A DNA stretch of 64,000 nt, from positions 27,597,191 to 27,661,190 of the forward strand of contig NC_088708.1 in the NCBI RefSeq assembly GCF_963576615.1, given 5' to 3'. Positions 1 through 13,300 of this stretch are shown one piece after another. A program made the translations under genes and the position numbers. The stretch is from Watersipora subatra (lineage: Eukaryota > Bryozoa > Gymnolaemata > Cheilostomatida > Watersiporidae). Under the pieces are notes generated by a model. The model was given only the letters and a program-made list of their open reading frames with translations, searched no databases and was not told the DNA's origin. The number at the start of each line of letters is the position of its first letter. Within the stretch, counting starts at the first letter, position 1.

Positions 1-640
1 ATCCCACGACCAAACGAGCGGAGCGAAGTGTGGGAGTTTTTATGATAAATGCATGTGTACACAACTTACGAAAATTATTCATCAACAATGAGACAAACCC
101 TTGTTGAGAAATTTTATCAACAAATTTAAGCATCGTTTTGTAAAGTCGTTGAAGTATAATAACGATACAAAACACATTTAAACCTATTTAAATATGTTAC
201 CAAGTCTTTGTAAACCGTCGGTATTATCTTAAAACTTACCCACCTGATCGGATTATACACAAATAGACAGATTAATTTAGACGAAAATTGCCACGAAACG
301 CTTGAAAAGCTCGGTTTAATAAAAGTTAAGACCGAAAATTGAAACGCCAATAAAGCCGTGCGACAGATAGTAGAACTATTTAGCAGTGTGCATTTCACGA
401 GAAAACCGTGCTCATTTCATCAGTCTATGGCATTTTTTACTTGTAATCGAATTTATTCGAAGGTTTCTGTAATAAACATAGACCGTTTGAGGCGTAGACC
501 GATCTAAAGGTACAAAATTGTGGTACACAGTTTATCAGCCTGTGTTTTTTGTCCAATCACCGAAAGTTTCATTATTTAAAGCGTTAGCTGAAATTCTTTA
601 CACTTTATGTACAAGCTAGGGCCGAACTACAACGCCCCTT
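1..640. other. No gene recognised at left edge
   Basis: AT-rich sequence. A 90-codon minus-strand frame (126-398) resembles no family I know and has no convincing splice context. If CUL2 continues leftwards this is part of a CUL2 intron, since its exon 4 lies at 4458-4540 and later exons were not found between 1 and 4457. Confidence 0.5.
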
Positions 641-649
641 TATGACGAG

Positions 650-1445
650 AACATTCTTTATTTGGCTACAGTTTTAGACGCGTGAATGCTCATACTCGCT
701 TTCTGTTAAAGATCACTTATCAAAACCATTCTACATTCAACGCAACCAACTTTCAAACTGTGTATAGTACACAGTAGCTTGCCATTTTACTTCTAATTTT
801 GCATTTCAGAGTTATAATAAACATAGGTATATTTCTTTATTGTTGTTGAATTACATACATTACAGTAAATTAGGCCTACAGCTTTATAACACTTTTATAA
901 CAGCTTTTATTTTGCTGCAGTTTGCAGAAATCTTCCAGACGCGTGAACGCTCATAGGTTTTCTATTATTGCTGTATTACTATATTAACAATATTGCTTAT
1001 TCTAATAATATCAGTGCATTTTACTTCTAATATTGGCCAACATTGCATTTCTCCTATTGCAAGGGAGAGATATAAACGTATAATATTTTCCTTTCATTAT
1101 TGCTGTTTGTCATGACCAAACACTTTTTAAATAGATTTTCTAAAAATCTATATAAATAACACAACTTCTCGATATTGCTACCTATGACGTTTTGAAATGT
1201 AAACAAAATTGTGCATTGGTTTTCTATTATTACTATAATAATAACATTGATTATTCTAAGAATATCAGTGCATTTTACTTCTAATATTGGCCAATATTGC
1301 ATTTCTCCTATTGCAGGGGGAAAATATAAACATCTTTTCCATTCATTATTGCTGTTTGTTGTATATAATAACACCCACACCCAGTACATTACAGCTACTA
1401 TTGCAGTTATCCTATTGCACTGCAGGGCCATTTGACTGCTAATAT
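650..1445. repeat. Degenerate tandem repeat, unit about 250 bp, roughly three copies
   Basis: Several phrases recur about 250 bp apart. One containing gacgcgtgaa and gctcata is near 675 and 935. A second, containing atcagtgcattttacttcta, is near 1010 and 1262. The phrase ttgcatttctcctattgca is near 1044 and 1297. A partial third copy of the attttacttcta phrase is near 785 and of the ttgcatttct phrase near 1445. Copies differ by scattered substitutions, so the duplication is old. Confidence 0.6.
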
Positions 1446-1535
1446 TGCATTTCTCAACCATCAGTACCCTTTCTTTTTTTGCCAATATCTCTGGCCATCT
1501 CTTTGGTCGTGGGCTGTATGACAGTGGAATTTCTA

Positions 1536-1617
1536 GTACATATATATATATATCATATATATATATCATATATATCACATATATATCATATATACATATT
1601 ACATATATATCATATAT

Positions 1618-1654
<37 letters not shown>

Positions 1655-1670
1655 AATATACCTATATATC
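1536..1670. repeat. TA microsatellite
   Basis: Nearly uninterrupted alternation of at/ta with small interruptions (atcatatat). The tyrosine/isoleucine-rich frames here are artefacts of the repeat. Confidence 0.9.
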
Positions 1671-1794
1671 ATATATAAATTTGGTGAGAATTTTATTAAA
1701 ATTTGACTAAGCATAAAAATTACTAAAGGTTTCATATTACACAAAAGGTTTTATTATCAGATAAAATCCTTTATGCCGACTTTTAACCTATGCT

Positions 1795-2620
1795 TTATTG
1801 TATATCATATATACATGTATATATAAATCATATATATAAATCATATATATATTATATATATCATTTATATATATATATATCATGTATATATATATATATA
1901 TAAATTGTGTATATATAAATCATATATATATATATCTATATATAGATATATATGTATATATATAGATATTTATATTATATATATACAGCCATTATATATA
2001 TAATGTATATATAGATATATATATATATTATATATATATCCTATATATACATATATATATATAAATCATGTATATATATAAATCATATATATATAAATCA
2101 TATATATATCTATATATACATATAGATATATATGTATATATAGATATTTATATTATATATATAGCCATTATATATATAATGTATATATAGATATATATAT
2201 ATATTATATATATATATCCTATATATACATATATATATAAATCATGTATATATATAAATCATATATATATATAAATCATATATATATATATATATACATA
2301 TAGATATATATGTATATATAGATATTTATATTATATATATATAGCCATTATATATATATATATAATGTATATATAGATATATATACATATATATATAAAT
2401 CATGTATATATATAAATCATATATATATAAATTATATATATATATATATATCTATATATACATATAGACATATATGTATATATAGATATTTATATTATAT
2501 ATATAGCTGTTATATATATATAATGTATATATAGATATTTATATTATATATATATATAGCTGTTATATATATATAGCTGTTATATATATATAATGTATAT
2601 ATATATATATATATATATAG
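1795..2620. repeat. TA-rich satellite-like block with a ~160-180 bp higher-order period
   Basis: The block is almost entirely A and T, with recurrent landmarks. The motif agccatta occurs near 1987, 2163 and 2343, and agctgtta near 2505, 2549 and 2574. The recurring order is tagatattta, agccatta, ataatgtata, cctatatata, aatcatgtat. Spacings of 176, 180 and 162 bp indicate duplication of a long unit, not simple dinucleotide slippage. It lies in the inferred CUL2 intron 4. Confidence 0.75.
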
Positions 2621-2631
2621 AGATGAACCAA

Positions 2632-4204
2632 TCTACTATATAAACAGCAATCGTTGTCTGTCTGTCTGATTGATTGTCCGCCTTATAGAGCGGTCTTTCC
2701 TTTTATCGTCGTACGAATTTCAGTCGTACGAAGCGAACTGAATTAATATGTGTAGTAACAGTAAATAAATTATAGAGCGGTCTTTCTTTTTCCATTCGGT
2801 CGAACGAAGCCAACCGAATTAATATGAGTACTAATTATCGTAATTTCGTAATATCGTAATTTCGTAATATGGACTATTAGCCGCTACTTTTCTCTGACGA
2901 TTTGAGCAAAACGGCTTATATAATGGTGTGGCGATTCTGTTGTTTTTCTTTCACCGCTCGGGCGCATTAACCAAAATCCCCGGTTAGCACGCTTTTTAAA
3001 CGGCAAATTTTCTGCCGTGTTAAAAAGCACCTTTCCTGAGTTCTGCGGCCTATACAAAGGTGTCTATACAGCTATACAAATGTACTATTCATAAAATAAA
3101 ATAAATTAGCGAGTAGTTATTTACATGCAATTAATATTTACTGCCAACGTGTACCGAGAAGGTCACGTAAACGTTTGTTTCTTGGAGCCACTGGAAAAAC
3201 GCATTTCTCACCTACTAAACTTCCACATCAAAAAGGTAAGTGTTTCTTATACGATGTTGTATTGTCTATGAATTGCCACATCTCCACTACTTAATAACGT
3301 TGGATTTACCGCTGTTCGTGATAGTGGGTCATGTTCATTTCCTTCAGCAGCCGAGTTACTAATTTTTTCCAGCTACGAGTAGGCCTACTGTAGCTTACTA
3401 TTACAGAACTTTCACGAGTACTCCGAGGGTTGCGATACGCTATTGTGAAAAGAAAGAGAGCAGCTGCTATCGACTTACTGTCACCCTGCATCAGCCATGA
3501 CCAGCTATACGTCGCCTGCTCAAAAGTAGGCACACACCGAAAACTGTTTCTTCATACGCCCGACAGAAAAACCAAAAATGTTGTCTATCCGCAAGTGTTG
3601 CGTTGAACTAAGGGAGAGAGAGAGAAAGGGAGAGAGAGGGAGAGCGAGGAGAGGGGGGGAGAGAGGTAGAGAGAGAGAGAGAGAAGGGGAGAGAGAGGGA
3701 GAGCGAGGAGGAGAGGGGGGGAGAGAGAGAGGGAGAGAAAGAGGGAGAGAGAGGGGAGAGAGAGGGAGAGAGAGGAGGAAGAGAGAGAGAGGGGAGAGCG
3801 AGAAGGAGAGAAGGGGAGAGAGAGGAAGAGCGAGGAGGAGAGGGGGGAGAGAGAGAGAGAGAGGGAGAGGGGGAAGAGGGAGGGAGAGAGGGGGAAGAGG
3901 GAGGGAGAGAGGGGGAAGAGGGAGGGAGAGAGGGGGAGAGAGGGGAGAGACGGAGAGAGGGGAAAGAGGGAGAGAAGGAGAGAGAGAGGGAGAGAGAAAG
4001 AGGGAGAAGAGGGAGGGAGAGAGAGAGGGGAGAGAGGGGGAGAGAGGGGGAGAGAGGGGAGAGACGGAGAGAGGGGAAAGAGGGAGAGATGGAGAGAGGG
4101 AGATGTAACTGCATATTTGGAGTTGTTTTACAGTATGAAAGCCAACTCTCAATAAACCTTATGCTGCACGTGAATCTGTTACTGTAGGCGGGTATTGCAG
4201 CTAG
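2632..4204 (+). mobile_element. Helitron-like element (candidate), containing a polypurine tract
   Basis: The candidate 5' end starts with TC after an A (2631|2632) and runs into a gtctgtctgtctg tract, as in the other candidates of this family in the window (30383, 31489, 52951). The candidate 3' end reads ggcgggtattgcagctag and is followed by T. It aligns with the 3' end of the element ending at 53337, which reads gccgggtagcacagctag. No strong terminal hairpin is seen in this copy. A hairpin-capable segment occurs inside (2988-3032, gcacgctttttaaacgg repeated in inverted form). No helicase or Rep protein is encoded, so any element is non-autonomous. The boundaries are inference from end motifs. 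Confidence 0.4.
3610..4104. repeat. Polypurine (GA-rich) tract, ~500 bp
   Basis: Almost pure purine on the plus strand, built from gagagaggga and gggga blocks with very few pyrimidines. All three plus frames and the minus frames stay open, giving Arg/Glu-rich or Ser/Pro/Leu-rich artefact ORFs. Long homopurine/homopyrimidine mirror-type tracts can form triplex DNA. On the minus (CUL2) strand this is a long intronic polypyrimidine run. Confidence 0.9.
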
Positions 4205-4206
4205 TA

Positions 4207-4316
4207 TATCTATATATATAATTATATATAATTATATATATATATAATTTTGTTATATAATATATATAATATATATATAATTATAATATATATAATTATA
4301 TATATATATAATTTTG
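4207..4316. repeat. TA-rich microsatellite
   Basis: Repeats of tatataatta and tatatataat directly after the inferred 3' end of the Helitron-like candidate. Confidence 0.8.
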
Positions 4317-4457
4317 TCCTTAAGTGATGTATCCTTTCCTATTTGCTACAGTAACTTATGCTAATAACAGAAAAACAGCTATGATCAATTATCATCGCAG
4401 GTAAAAATAAAGAAAAACTGTCTATTTCGTCAAAAGGAAACATGACAAAGTGCTCAC

Positions 4458-7400
4458 CTGTGAATTTCATCTAAAACTGTATCAACAAGACTCTTCTCTA
4501 TAGGTATAATCAACAGTCTCTTCCATGCATCATACGCCAACTAAAACCAAAAGAATCCTAGGTTTTAGGAGACCTGGATATCATTAAACTTGAAAACTTG
4601 GCACAATTTTATTTATGAAATTATATTAGTAAAATAATTAAAGTAGCCTTTGACTCAAAACTGAGACGTCTAAAACGAAGCTCACACAGCTGCAATTAGG
4701 CACTGGCTATTTTAATTGTCGAACCTGCAATTGCCACTATATAGAAATACACAGGTGAACTCTCATAGTAACCTCTCATGAGTAAACTGTCAATCATACT
4801 ACGTACCTTCAGAGTTGAGGTGTTAGTAACGACTGAGTAAAAAAGAGACAACCGTATTTCAATAGCGATTCAGGCATAACATTAACAGCATAGCTGATCA
4901 ATGCTACATCTGCTGAGGATTAAAACCACTATAAAAAAAGAGAAGTATGTCTTTATTGCATGCTGAAAAGACATGGCTGGCGGCGCTGATTCTGAGACTA
5001 TTACTATTCATATTTTTGTATTGATAAAGTTCACTATAAGCTTTTCAATTGACGAACTCCATTAAGAAAATTTTATCCAGCCATCTTGTGTTTATAGTGC
5101 TTGTCTGTTAAATTGATCATGATAGAACTTGAGAAAAACAAAGAGTTAAGTTTTAGTCCACATGCAATACCAAAACGGAGATGTCTGTAGGTAACATCAA
5201 GCCATAGTGAATTCAGCATACAGAAGAAAACCTTAAAACATTTACAACTGTTATTCAGCATACGTAAGAAAGACTAACAACATGTACAACTCTATTTTCA
5301 GCATACGTAAGAAAGACTAACAACATGTACAACTCTATTTTCAGCATATGTAAGAAAGACTAACAACATGTACAACTCTATTTTCAGCATGCGTAAGAAA
5401 GACTAACAACATGTACAACTCTATTTTCAGCATACGTAAGAAAGACTAACAGCATGTACAACTCTATTTTCAGCATACGTAAGAAAGACTAACAACATGT
5501 ACAACTCTATTTTCAGCATACGTAAAAAAACTAACAACATGTACAAATCTTTTTCAGCATGCGTAAGAAAGACTAACAACATGTACAACTCTATTTTCAG
5601 CATACGTAAGAAAGACTAACAACATTTACAACTCTATTTTCAGCATACGTAAGAAAGACTAACAACATGTACAACTCTATTTTCAGCATATGTAAGAAAG
5701 ACTACCAACATGTACAACTCTATTTTCAGCATATGTAAGAAAGACTAACAACATGTACAACTCTATTTTCAGCATACGTAAAAAAGAATAACAACATAAA
5801 CCAAAGCAGCACACTTAGCAGTACATAAAATGATTCCTAGCACCCTACTGATAGTGTTGAACAAAAGTAAGATAGTTTGGTTTATTAGTGAAAAACTTGC
5901 AAAAAAATTTGTAAAAAAAATTTAATGGTCTTACCACATGTATATTGATTGCAAGTTGCATAAATAGTTGTATTAAAGAAAATGGGAGATGATGTCACTA
6001 ACACATCCAAACTTACTTAAGCCCTCAGTAAAGTCATGTTGTGTATTAAGCTGCAACTAAATGTAGCGTGTTAGGGAAAAAGAAGAGTGCATGAACGGGT
6101 GACATAGTGACAGCACAAAATCTTGTCAATGTGAGAAGAGATGCGCTATCATTGGGAAAAGAGCATACAGACAGCCTCACATATTCAAAATTGAAACAGA
6201 CACGCATCCCATATTGCAAAACGCTAACAGCAACGCATGCCTAATTTCCACAGCAACTGAAACATCTTTCGTAAGCTCAACTATTTTCTGTCTGATTAAA
6301 TATGTTGCAGCCGCTTTATTACATTTTTATCAAAAAATCTGATTCATACACAAAATTTCAAACACAAAACAAGGTTGTTACTTGTACACAATGAAGTGAA
6401 GGAAACCTTCAAGTCGCAAGGTCATTGACAGTATATAAAGACTACTACAATCATAAAGAGAAAATATTCTCTCAGGGCTCACCTCTCCAATCTCCATAAA
6501 CTGATTCTTTGGGTCGACAGGATGGATGTCTCCATAAGCGTAATCTGAACCAGTCTTCCTTTGTTTCTTAATGAATTGTTGATTGAGGTAGCTGAATAGG
6601 GCATTGATGTACTCACAGCCTTTGCTGTATTGCTGCCAGTATGTATAATACTTGGACATCAACCACTCGTCTCCAGAACTGGTTATGTCCTGTGCCACAT
6701 CAGTAGAGGGAAGGGTTTAAAAATCAAACATTTTATCATTTCAACAGTGTTATTTAATAAGTGCTATTTAATATGACGTTTTTATACCGACGAAGGCCAA
6801 AGTAGTAAATTATACACTGCACAGCTAAACGCTGGTTCACACTATATCGCCGTATCTCGGCGTCGATGCCATAATACTTCGGTGATGGTTGATGATAATG
6901 ATGTTTACTCCGTCACAAACCCATCCGCGTTTGCATCAGAAAATACTCCGTGACGTAGTGTCCTGATTTTTCTTTTCAAATTTTCGCAAAGAAACCTCTA
7001 TTTTTGCGTGCTAAAATTAAATACTAGTCCTGCAGCGACTAACATAAACGGAAATAAATCACGCTATCCGCGAATTACCATCACCGAAATGGTTCACACT
7101 TGAAAGGCGATCGTCGATGCTCGGCGAAATATCAGAAAAGTTTGACAACTGCAAATTTTCCCAACGTATCCGCATTGCTTCATCGATGCCATCGGTTCAC
7201 AGTTCACCTGAACGGCGATATAGTGTGAGTCTTTAGGGACAGAGTATGCGGAAAGACGATAATCCGTGAAGACTGGTATATTGATTACAGTGTGAATAAA
7301 GACTTACCCTATATATTTCTTTTACATGGCTTTCTAGATACATCCTAACTTCATGGTAAAGCTCTTTGTATAATGGCTCGGGATAAGCAACACATAAGGC

Positions 7401-7905
7401 ATATACATCTCTGGAATACAACATTAAGGACCAAACCAAGTGTTTGCATATTATATTATATAAATTATACAATTGGTAAAAAATTTATATTCATTACAGA
7501 GCGGTCCCAATTGTGCAAGAGTTTGTGATCATACCATATTTGAATGGAGCACAAAGCCAACAGAAGCTAAGTACTAGCCTAACCGCTGCTAGACTGAAGA
7601 TTGCAAATAGGAGCCTGCGTGTAAAGTATCAATCTATTAATTCCCAAGTCAAAACTTTTCATTTTCTAACAAGCCTGAGTTGGTAAGGTTGTGGGATTAA
7701 CTAGCAGAACTAACAAGACATCTAGTCTCTATTTAGAAAACCTGTAAACAGCCATTAATCAGCAACAGCGTATTTCGCAAGGATACGAGAATCTATCATT
7801 CCATACTCTCCTTTCAACTTTTCCGCATGTAATAACAGCACGGAGAGTCACGGACAGATCTTTCCAGTATTCATCAAAGTTAACCAATCTGGGTTGAAGA
7901 GACAT
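4458..7905 (-). CDS. CUL2: Cullin-2, 5' part (four exons; continues beyond left edge)
   Basis: Cullin-2 is the scaffold of ECS/VHL-type ubiquitin ligases: the N-terminal repeats bind Elongin B/C adaptors and the C-terminus binds RBX1. Exons on the minus strand are 7787-7905 (start ATG 7905-7903), 7308-7410, 6483-6689 and 4458-4540. All have GT/AG borders and phases that fit. The encoded ~170 residues follow cullin-2 throughout: [14 protein letters not shown] at the N-terminus, [19 protein letters not shown] across the exon 1/2 join, then [18 protein letters not shown] and FMEIGE in exon 3, and LAYDAWKRL in exon 4. These cover the first cullin repeats. A complete protein is about 745 residues, so most of the gene, including the RBX1-binding and neddylation regions, is outside the window. 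The gap below exon 4 is filled with repeats and no further exon is seen. Confidence 0.93.
5217..5797. repeat. 43-bp minisatellite, about 13 copies
   Basis: The unit contains acgtaagaaagactaacaac followed by atgtacaactctattttcag and cat, 43 bp in total. Copies differ by one or two bases, and one copy near 5521-5560 is shortened. It lies in CUL2 intron 3. On the plus strand every unit carries ttttcag followed five bases later by gtaag, the arrangement of a splice acceptor and donor around a 5-nt micro-exon. Confidence 0.9.
6837..7228. mobile_element. MITE-like element with 16-bp perfect terminal inverted repeats
   Basis: TCACACTATATCGCCG at 6837-6852 is matched exactly in inverted orientation at 7213-7228. 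Inside, the ggttcacac and cggcg motifs recur in both orientations as subterminal repeats. The element is 392 bp, too short for a transposase. A clean target duplication is not obvious. It sits in CUL2 intron 2, about 80 bp from exon 2. It is locally GC-richer than its surroundings. Confidence 0.75.
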
Positions 7906-10900
7906 GGCAGAAACCGCCGTCTAGCTTTTGGTGTATAAGGAACTTCAATTTTGGTTGCTGATAACTTTCTATAAACATAGAAGATAACAAGTATGTCAGT
8001 CCAGCCATTCTCATCTTTAGTACTAATCCTGACTTATTTTGTAATTCAAATTGTTTTAAAATGCTCAAATTTTACCACACAGCATAATTATATTGCTGAA
8101 ACTTATGATACAGCCTTGAAACAAAAAACAAAATACCACTTAAATCAAGCTTGGTTTATTAAAATGAAACTATTTGTTGAAAACCAAAAATATATCAACG
8201 AATCTCGTGAGTCTGTAAAGCGTTCAAACATAAGATTTCACTTATTAAACAAGGAGACTGCTAAACAGCGCTGTGGTAGATGGCTGTCAAATATGGAAAG
8301 CCAAACTAAAGCCTAAAGCTAATAGAAATCTAACATACATAAAAATATTTATTCAACACATAAAGCTAATGTTAACCTACTTGTATTAAAATAAAAACTA
8401 CAGTCAAACATGTTTAGCCATTCTGATATTTACTGAGTATGTTAATGGCGATCACATGTTGGAGCAAATAATCTGATACAAATACAATGTTTCGTTTAAC
8501 GCATTCTAAAGTTAAAAAGGCTAGTGATAAATACTTTAGGTTTTACATATAATATTCTCACATCTATTATACAGAAATGTGTAAAAATTAGGAATACATA
8601 ATCACCATAAACAACTGACTAAATAAAGTAATAATAAATAAAAAGGTTTTCATTTTCAGATCGCCTTTAAGTTAAAAATGAGCAGATCGAATGTGATACA
8701 GGAAAAAAGTCAGTAGCGGTTGCAATAGAGACAGAAAACTAGTCTAATTAAGAATACATAGAAATTAAATTAACATAATTTATTTATATTTGTTTTATTT
8801 TACTTCTTTAGTTTGTCTTAAAATATCACCTCTAGCCTCTTCATTTTAACTCCTTCAAAACGTTCCTTTCTTGGCATCATTTACAACCTTTTTTTCAAGA
8901 TAACTACAAGACCACTTCAAAGATACAAAGAATCGGACTGTAAATGTTTGTTCATGTTTTTTTTATCTAATGTTTTAATTCCAAAAAAACCATCACCTTT
9001 TTTACCACTACAACCAGCACTTGTTTTTGGGACCCACTTCATGAGATCACGACTAAGAGGGAAGATATAAAACGCTGTTTAGCATTATATGAGCACTGTA
9101 GAACCAAACTATGACAAGAAAAACTGTGTACATATGTAGTGATGCATTTTCAAAAAATTTCAGACAAATATTTGCTCAAATTTTATGTTGTATGTCAAAA
9201 TGTTTGTATGTAAAAATTATGGTAAGTTCACACTTGACTGAATATTTAGCAATAAAACTTTTAATGCGAGCTGATCAAGGTAATACTCCTATGACTTTCA
9301 GTTAGCACAGGCTATAAGCTCCACAAAATGACAAAAATATGCAGTCTAATAAAAAGCTTTCGATATTGGCTCGATACCAAAAAGCTTCAAAATTTGTATA
9401 GCCCCATCCAACAATCTTTCCACAATTTTCATATATTTGCATTGCTAGATAAGTGTACTTATTGGCATGGACGGTGACCAAACAAAAAATATTTTAAGTT
9501 TAAAACCACATTCAACATGCATAACGATATGCTTTTATAAATTTGCTATGCATTTATGGCACAATGACAAAAATGCACACATAGCTAACAACTAAGTTTA
9601 CGTGGCCACACACATTTAGTGCGTGAAAGAGCTTAGCCGCTGAACTTTTAACTGCACCAATCCATATCATGAACAAAAATATTATAATTATATTTATAAT
9701 CTTTTAATTTCAATTTAAGTTTTGTGTATTATATCTATAAGATAAACCCAGGCACTATACTGATAGTGAGTACATCTGTGGTAGTAAAACCCTTTGGTTT
9801 ACTAATGAAAATGCTAGACAAAAAAGTATATCAAATAGAAAATGTGCAAATAATTTAATTAATGCAGCATGTTTATCATGAATTCAAGTTATGATAATGA
9901 CGTTTTTAAACTGAGTATTGAACCGCTATATAAACATAAGTAATATGGCATCACCTTTCACAACCCTTACCCTAAGCAAACATCACTATTGAGTTATGTT
10001 ATACAACTAGATACAACTACCGAACAAATTGTGAAAAATGGCACGCAAACTGGAGATATTAGTAAAACTCATAACCTTGACAACAAGAAAGGGAACCTGT
10101 AGAAATGCCGAAAGAAAGTGGATTTACAATATGAGGATTTTACAAAAGTCCTACATGATGAAAATGTTGCTAATCTGTTTTTACAGAATTATGATTACAG
10201 AAGAATGATTACAGAAAAACACTGCTTTTACAAATACCATTTTCATAACCAAATTCCTGAATTTCCAACATATATAAAATGCTAACTTTCCATAAATCTG
10301 GACATAATACACAGAGTTCTTCTCTCAACTTCATTTGAGTATTCCAAAAAAGTAGCCTACATTTCATATATTCAGTTTCATATATTCAGCACATAACCTT
10401 CAAAACTGACGTAAACTAACAGTCTTTTATTTGACAGAGTCTTCTAAAAAGTGCACTAGATAATGGTCCTCACGTTTTAGCTTTTTTGTTAAAGTAAAAG
10501 CTGTAAAACTTACTTGTAATATTAGGCACAAAAACTTAGGTTTAGCAATTCTAAATTAACAAATTATAGCTTAGTATATAGGTAGCAAAACATGAACTTC
10601 AGTAGTAGTGGTACAATCTAAGTAAGTCAGTAAAAATACTTGCGGTATTAAACAGCGTGCACCGTCTACCGTAATTTATGTTTGCGTTAAAAATTGTTTG
10701 TCAAAAAACAACAGCCTTAGTGTGTATCAAAGTTTTTTTTTAATAGTTTGACTACCAAGTTTACTGAAAAATATAGCTTCTATAGTTGTCACATATTGCT
10801 AAACTGAAACGTTAGCAATAGCAGCTGTCGGCCAAACTAGTTTAACGTAATAAAAACAGGAATTTAGCCCATAAAATTTACGGCACTGACATGCAAAATC

Positions 10901-11508
10901 TAACCGTTCTTTTTAATGCATGTATCAAAGATTAAACTATTTTTGATTGATTTGATACAAGCAAATTCATATTTCTAAGAACGCATTATTCAACGATGAA
11001 ATTCAAGTGGACATGTTTGCAACATTTGATGGTAATCATCGTTCACTGTAGCCAAAATAGATTTATATTTTATTTTAAACAAATTTAATTGGCATTTATA
11101 TTCACATTACCAATGATGCCAAAGTATAAATGTTACTTTGTTCAAAAAGGTTAGCATTACGTAATATGTATTGCCAATATAGAAGCGAGTAACTTACAAA
11201 GGCTAGATCAGTTTGTTTGATATAAAAAAATCTATCTCTTACTAGTATCAGGAAGTTATAGCTTTGCTAGGTACCATCAGAAACGATTATGTTGAGCTTC
11301 TAAAATGGCAAAAACTAGTAAGAGTGCATGTTATTAGTCTTGTGTTGAAGGCGGAATTGTAACCTGCGTTACTAGTGCAATACAACTCGGTAATGATGCA
11401 TTCGAAACGGGTGAACTCAAATGCTAATTAGCTTCTAAATGTATGACTTGTGTCCTCTTTCGTGCAAGAGGCAGATAAGTCTTTCAACAGCTCGGCATTG
11501 ATAAATGA
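7906..11508. other. Region upstream of CUL2; no gene recognised
   Basis: AT-rich, with only short chance frames (for example 7993-8316 and 9111-9305) that lack family resemblance or splice context. It presumably includes the CUL2 promoter just above 7905. I see no clear TATA box or CpG-rich stretch, and no RNA gene. Confidence 0.5.
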
Positions 11509-11516
11509 GCTACACC
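11509..11516 (+). repeat. Target-site duplication, left copy (8 bp)
   Basis: gctacacc directly before the inverted-repeat element. The identical octamer follows the element at 13669-13676. Confidence 0.8.
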
Positions 11517-12727
11517 CATAGAGTAATCTCCCCCCTAGAGTGATAACTGTGCATTCAACAACACGAGCGTTTCCGGTGCCAACAAGGAGCGTTTAGGCCA
11601 CGCCCCTTTTTTGTGCTAGTCAATCGTAGTAATTGACAGAACGATAACATCAGCCATGAGAATGATCATGAATTTCCACAGTTAAGATAGTAATTATTGC
11701 TCATATTAAAGAAATGATGATTATAGTTTATTACTCCAATATATGCTTATTATTTAAAGCAATTCAATACCTACATGCCTTGCAAAGGCACTGAATAGAT
11801 AGTGTTAAGTAAGTGAGTTAATGCAATCAGTTACTCAAATGATATACAGCCCCCACACATGGGGGGGGGGGGCTGTACTCATCCTATTACTCATAGATAA
11901 GATAGATAGTCATACTGGGGTTGTATTACATTAGTGTGATGGGAAGCTAATCGACTGCCATCGACTGAAAGTATTGACATTGAATGGTGATAGAGTGATT
12001 CATTGACCCACAGTCCACAAACAGCCCTTGCATGTAATATTAGATTTCAATACATATCAATCAAATACATAGACTAGCTTGAAGCAAAGATGACCACTAG
12101 TTAGTGGACATCGCTGCTTGATGTAAGCAAGCAAAAAGCTTGAAAGAGTGGCAAATGTTGTTATATGTTAGATAAAAATAAATTATACTTAATTATACTA
12201 AATTTTAACTATTTAAAAATAAAATAGATTTTTTTATTACTTTATTTATTAAATAATTTTTTATTGTAATCATAGCTAAACAGATTATATTTAGCCATTA
12301 CTTGCTAATTATTTTACATTTAAACACATTTACAGTTTTTTTTCCTAATTTATTTCAACAAAACACTTCTTTCATGATATGAAGTTTAAAAGTTGTAGTT
12401 TTTTGAAAAGCTTGAAAACCATTACGGTTGTTTTCTTTTTCCTATTAATTCATTTGAACTGCTTAAAAATATTTTCTCATTATATGAAGTTTAAAAGTTA
12501 GAATGGTAAATGTTATATAAAAATAAATTTTCTGTCCAAAGACTTTTTTATTACTCGGGCAACTCGGGTAGTACAGCTCATAGTTGATGGCAGTCAACTA
12601 GCTTCCCATCACACTAATGTAATACAACCCCAGTATGACTATCTATCTTATCTATGAGTAACTGATTGCATTAACTCATTTACTTAACACTATCTATTCA
12701 GTGCCTTTGCAAGTCATGCAGGTATCA

Positions 12728-13300
12728 GGGATTACGTGTATGTCACAATTTCCATTTCCATAACATTTCCTTACTTCATTTTTATATTATTTCCATTTCC
12801 AAAACATTTCCATAATTTATTTCCATATTATTTCCATTTCATAAAATTTCCATAATTTATTTCCATATTAATTCTATTTCCATAACATTTCCTTACTTCA
12901 TTTCTATATTATTTCCATTTCCATAACATTTCCATAATTTATCTCCATATTATTTCCATTTCATAAAATTTCCTTAATTCATTTCCGTATTAATTCCATT
13001 TCCATAACATTTCCATAATTCATTTCCATATTATTTCTATTTCTATAACATTTCCCTTCTTCTTTTCCATAGTGTTTCTATATCATTTCCATAATTCATT
13101 TCCATTTCTATAACATTTCCTTACTTCAATTCTATATTATTTCCATTTCCATAACATTTCCATATTATTTCCATTTCAATAACATTTCCATATTATTTCC
13201 ATTTCAATAACATTTCCATATTTCTAAAATAAAATTTCCATATTCATTTCCCTAAAATTATGGAAATATTTATGTTTATGGAAACAATGATATACAGGGG
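12728..13300. repeat. TTTCCAT-rich minisatellite inside the right TIR
   Basis: Runs of ttccatttccataacatt, ttccataatttatttccat and ttccatattatttccattt repeat with irregular period. The array separates two blocks that are contiguous in the other TIR arm, so it expanded or inserted after the element formed. Confidence 0.85.

Noticed and set aside
3520-4152. Long Ser/Pro/Leu-rich and Arg/Glu-rich open frames
   Set aside because: They are produced by the GA-rich polypurine tract, open in several frames at once, with no homology.
5217-5797. CRISPR-like array
   Set aside because: The repeat is continuous with no unique spacers, and the genome is eukaryotic.
7993-8316. 107-codon plus-strand frame upstream of CUL2
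   Set aside because: Overlaps the immediate upstream region of CUL2 antisense, has no family resemblance, and shows Asn/Lys-rich composition typical of AT-rich chance frames.
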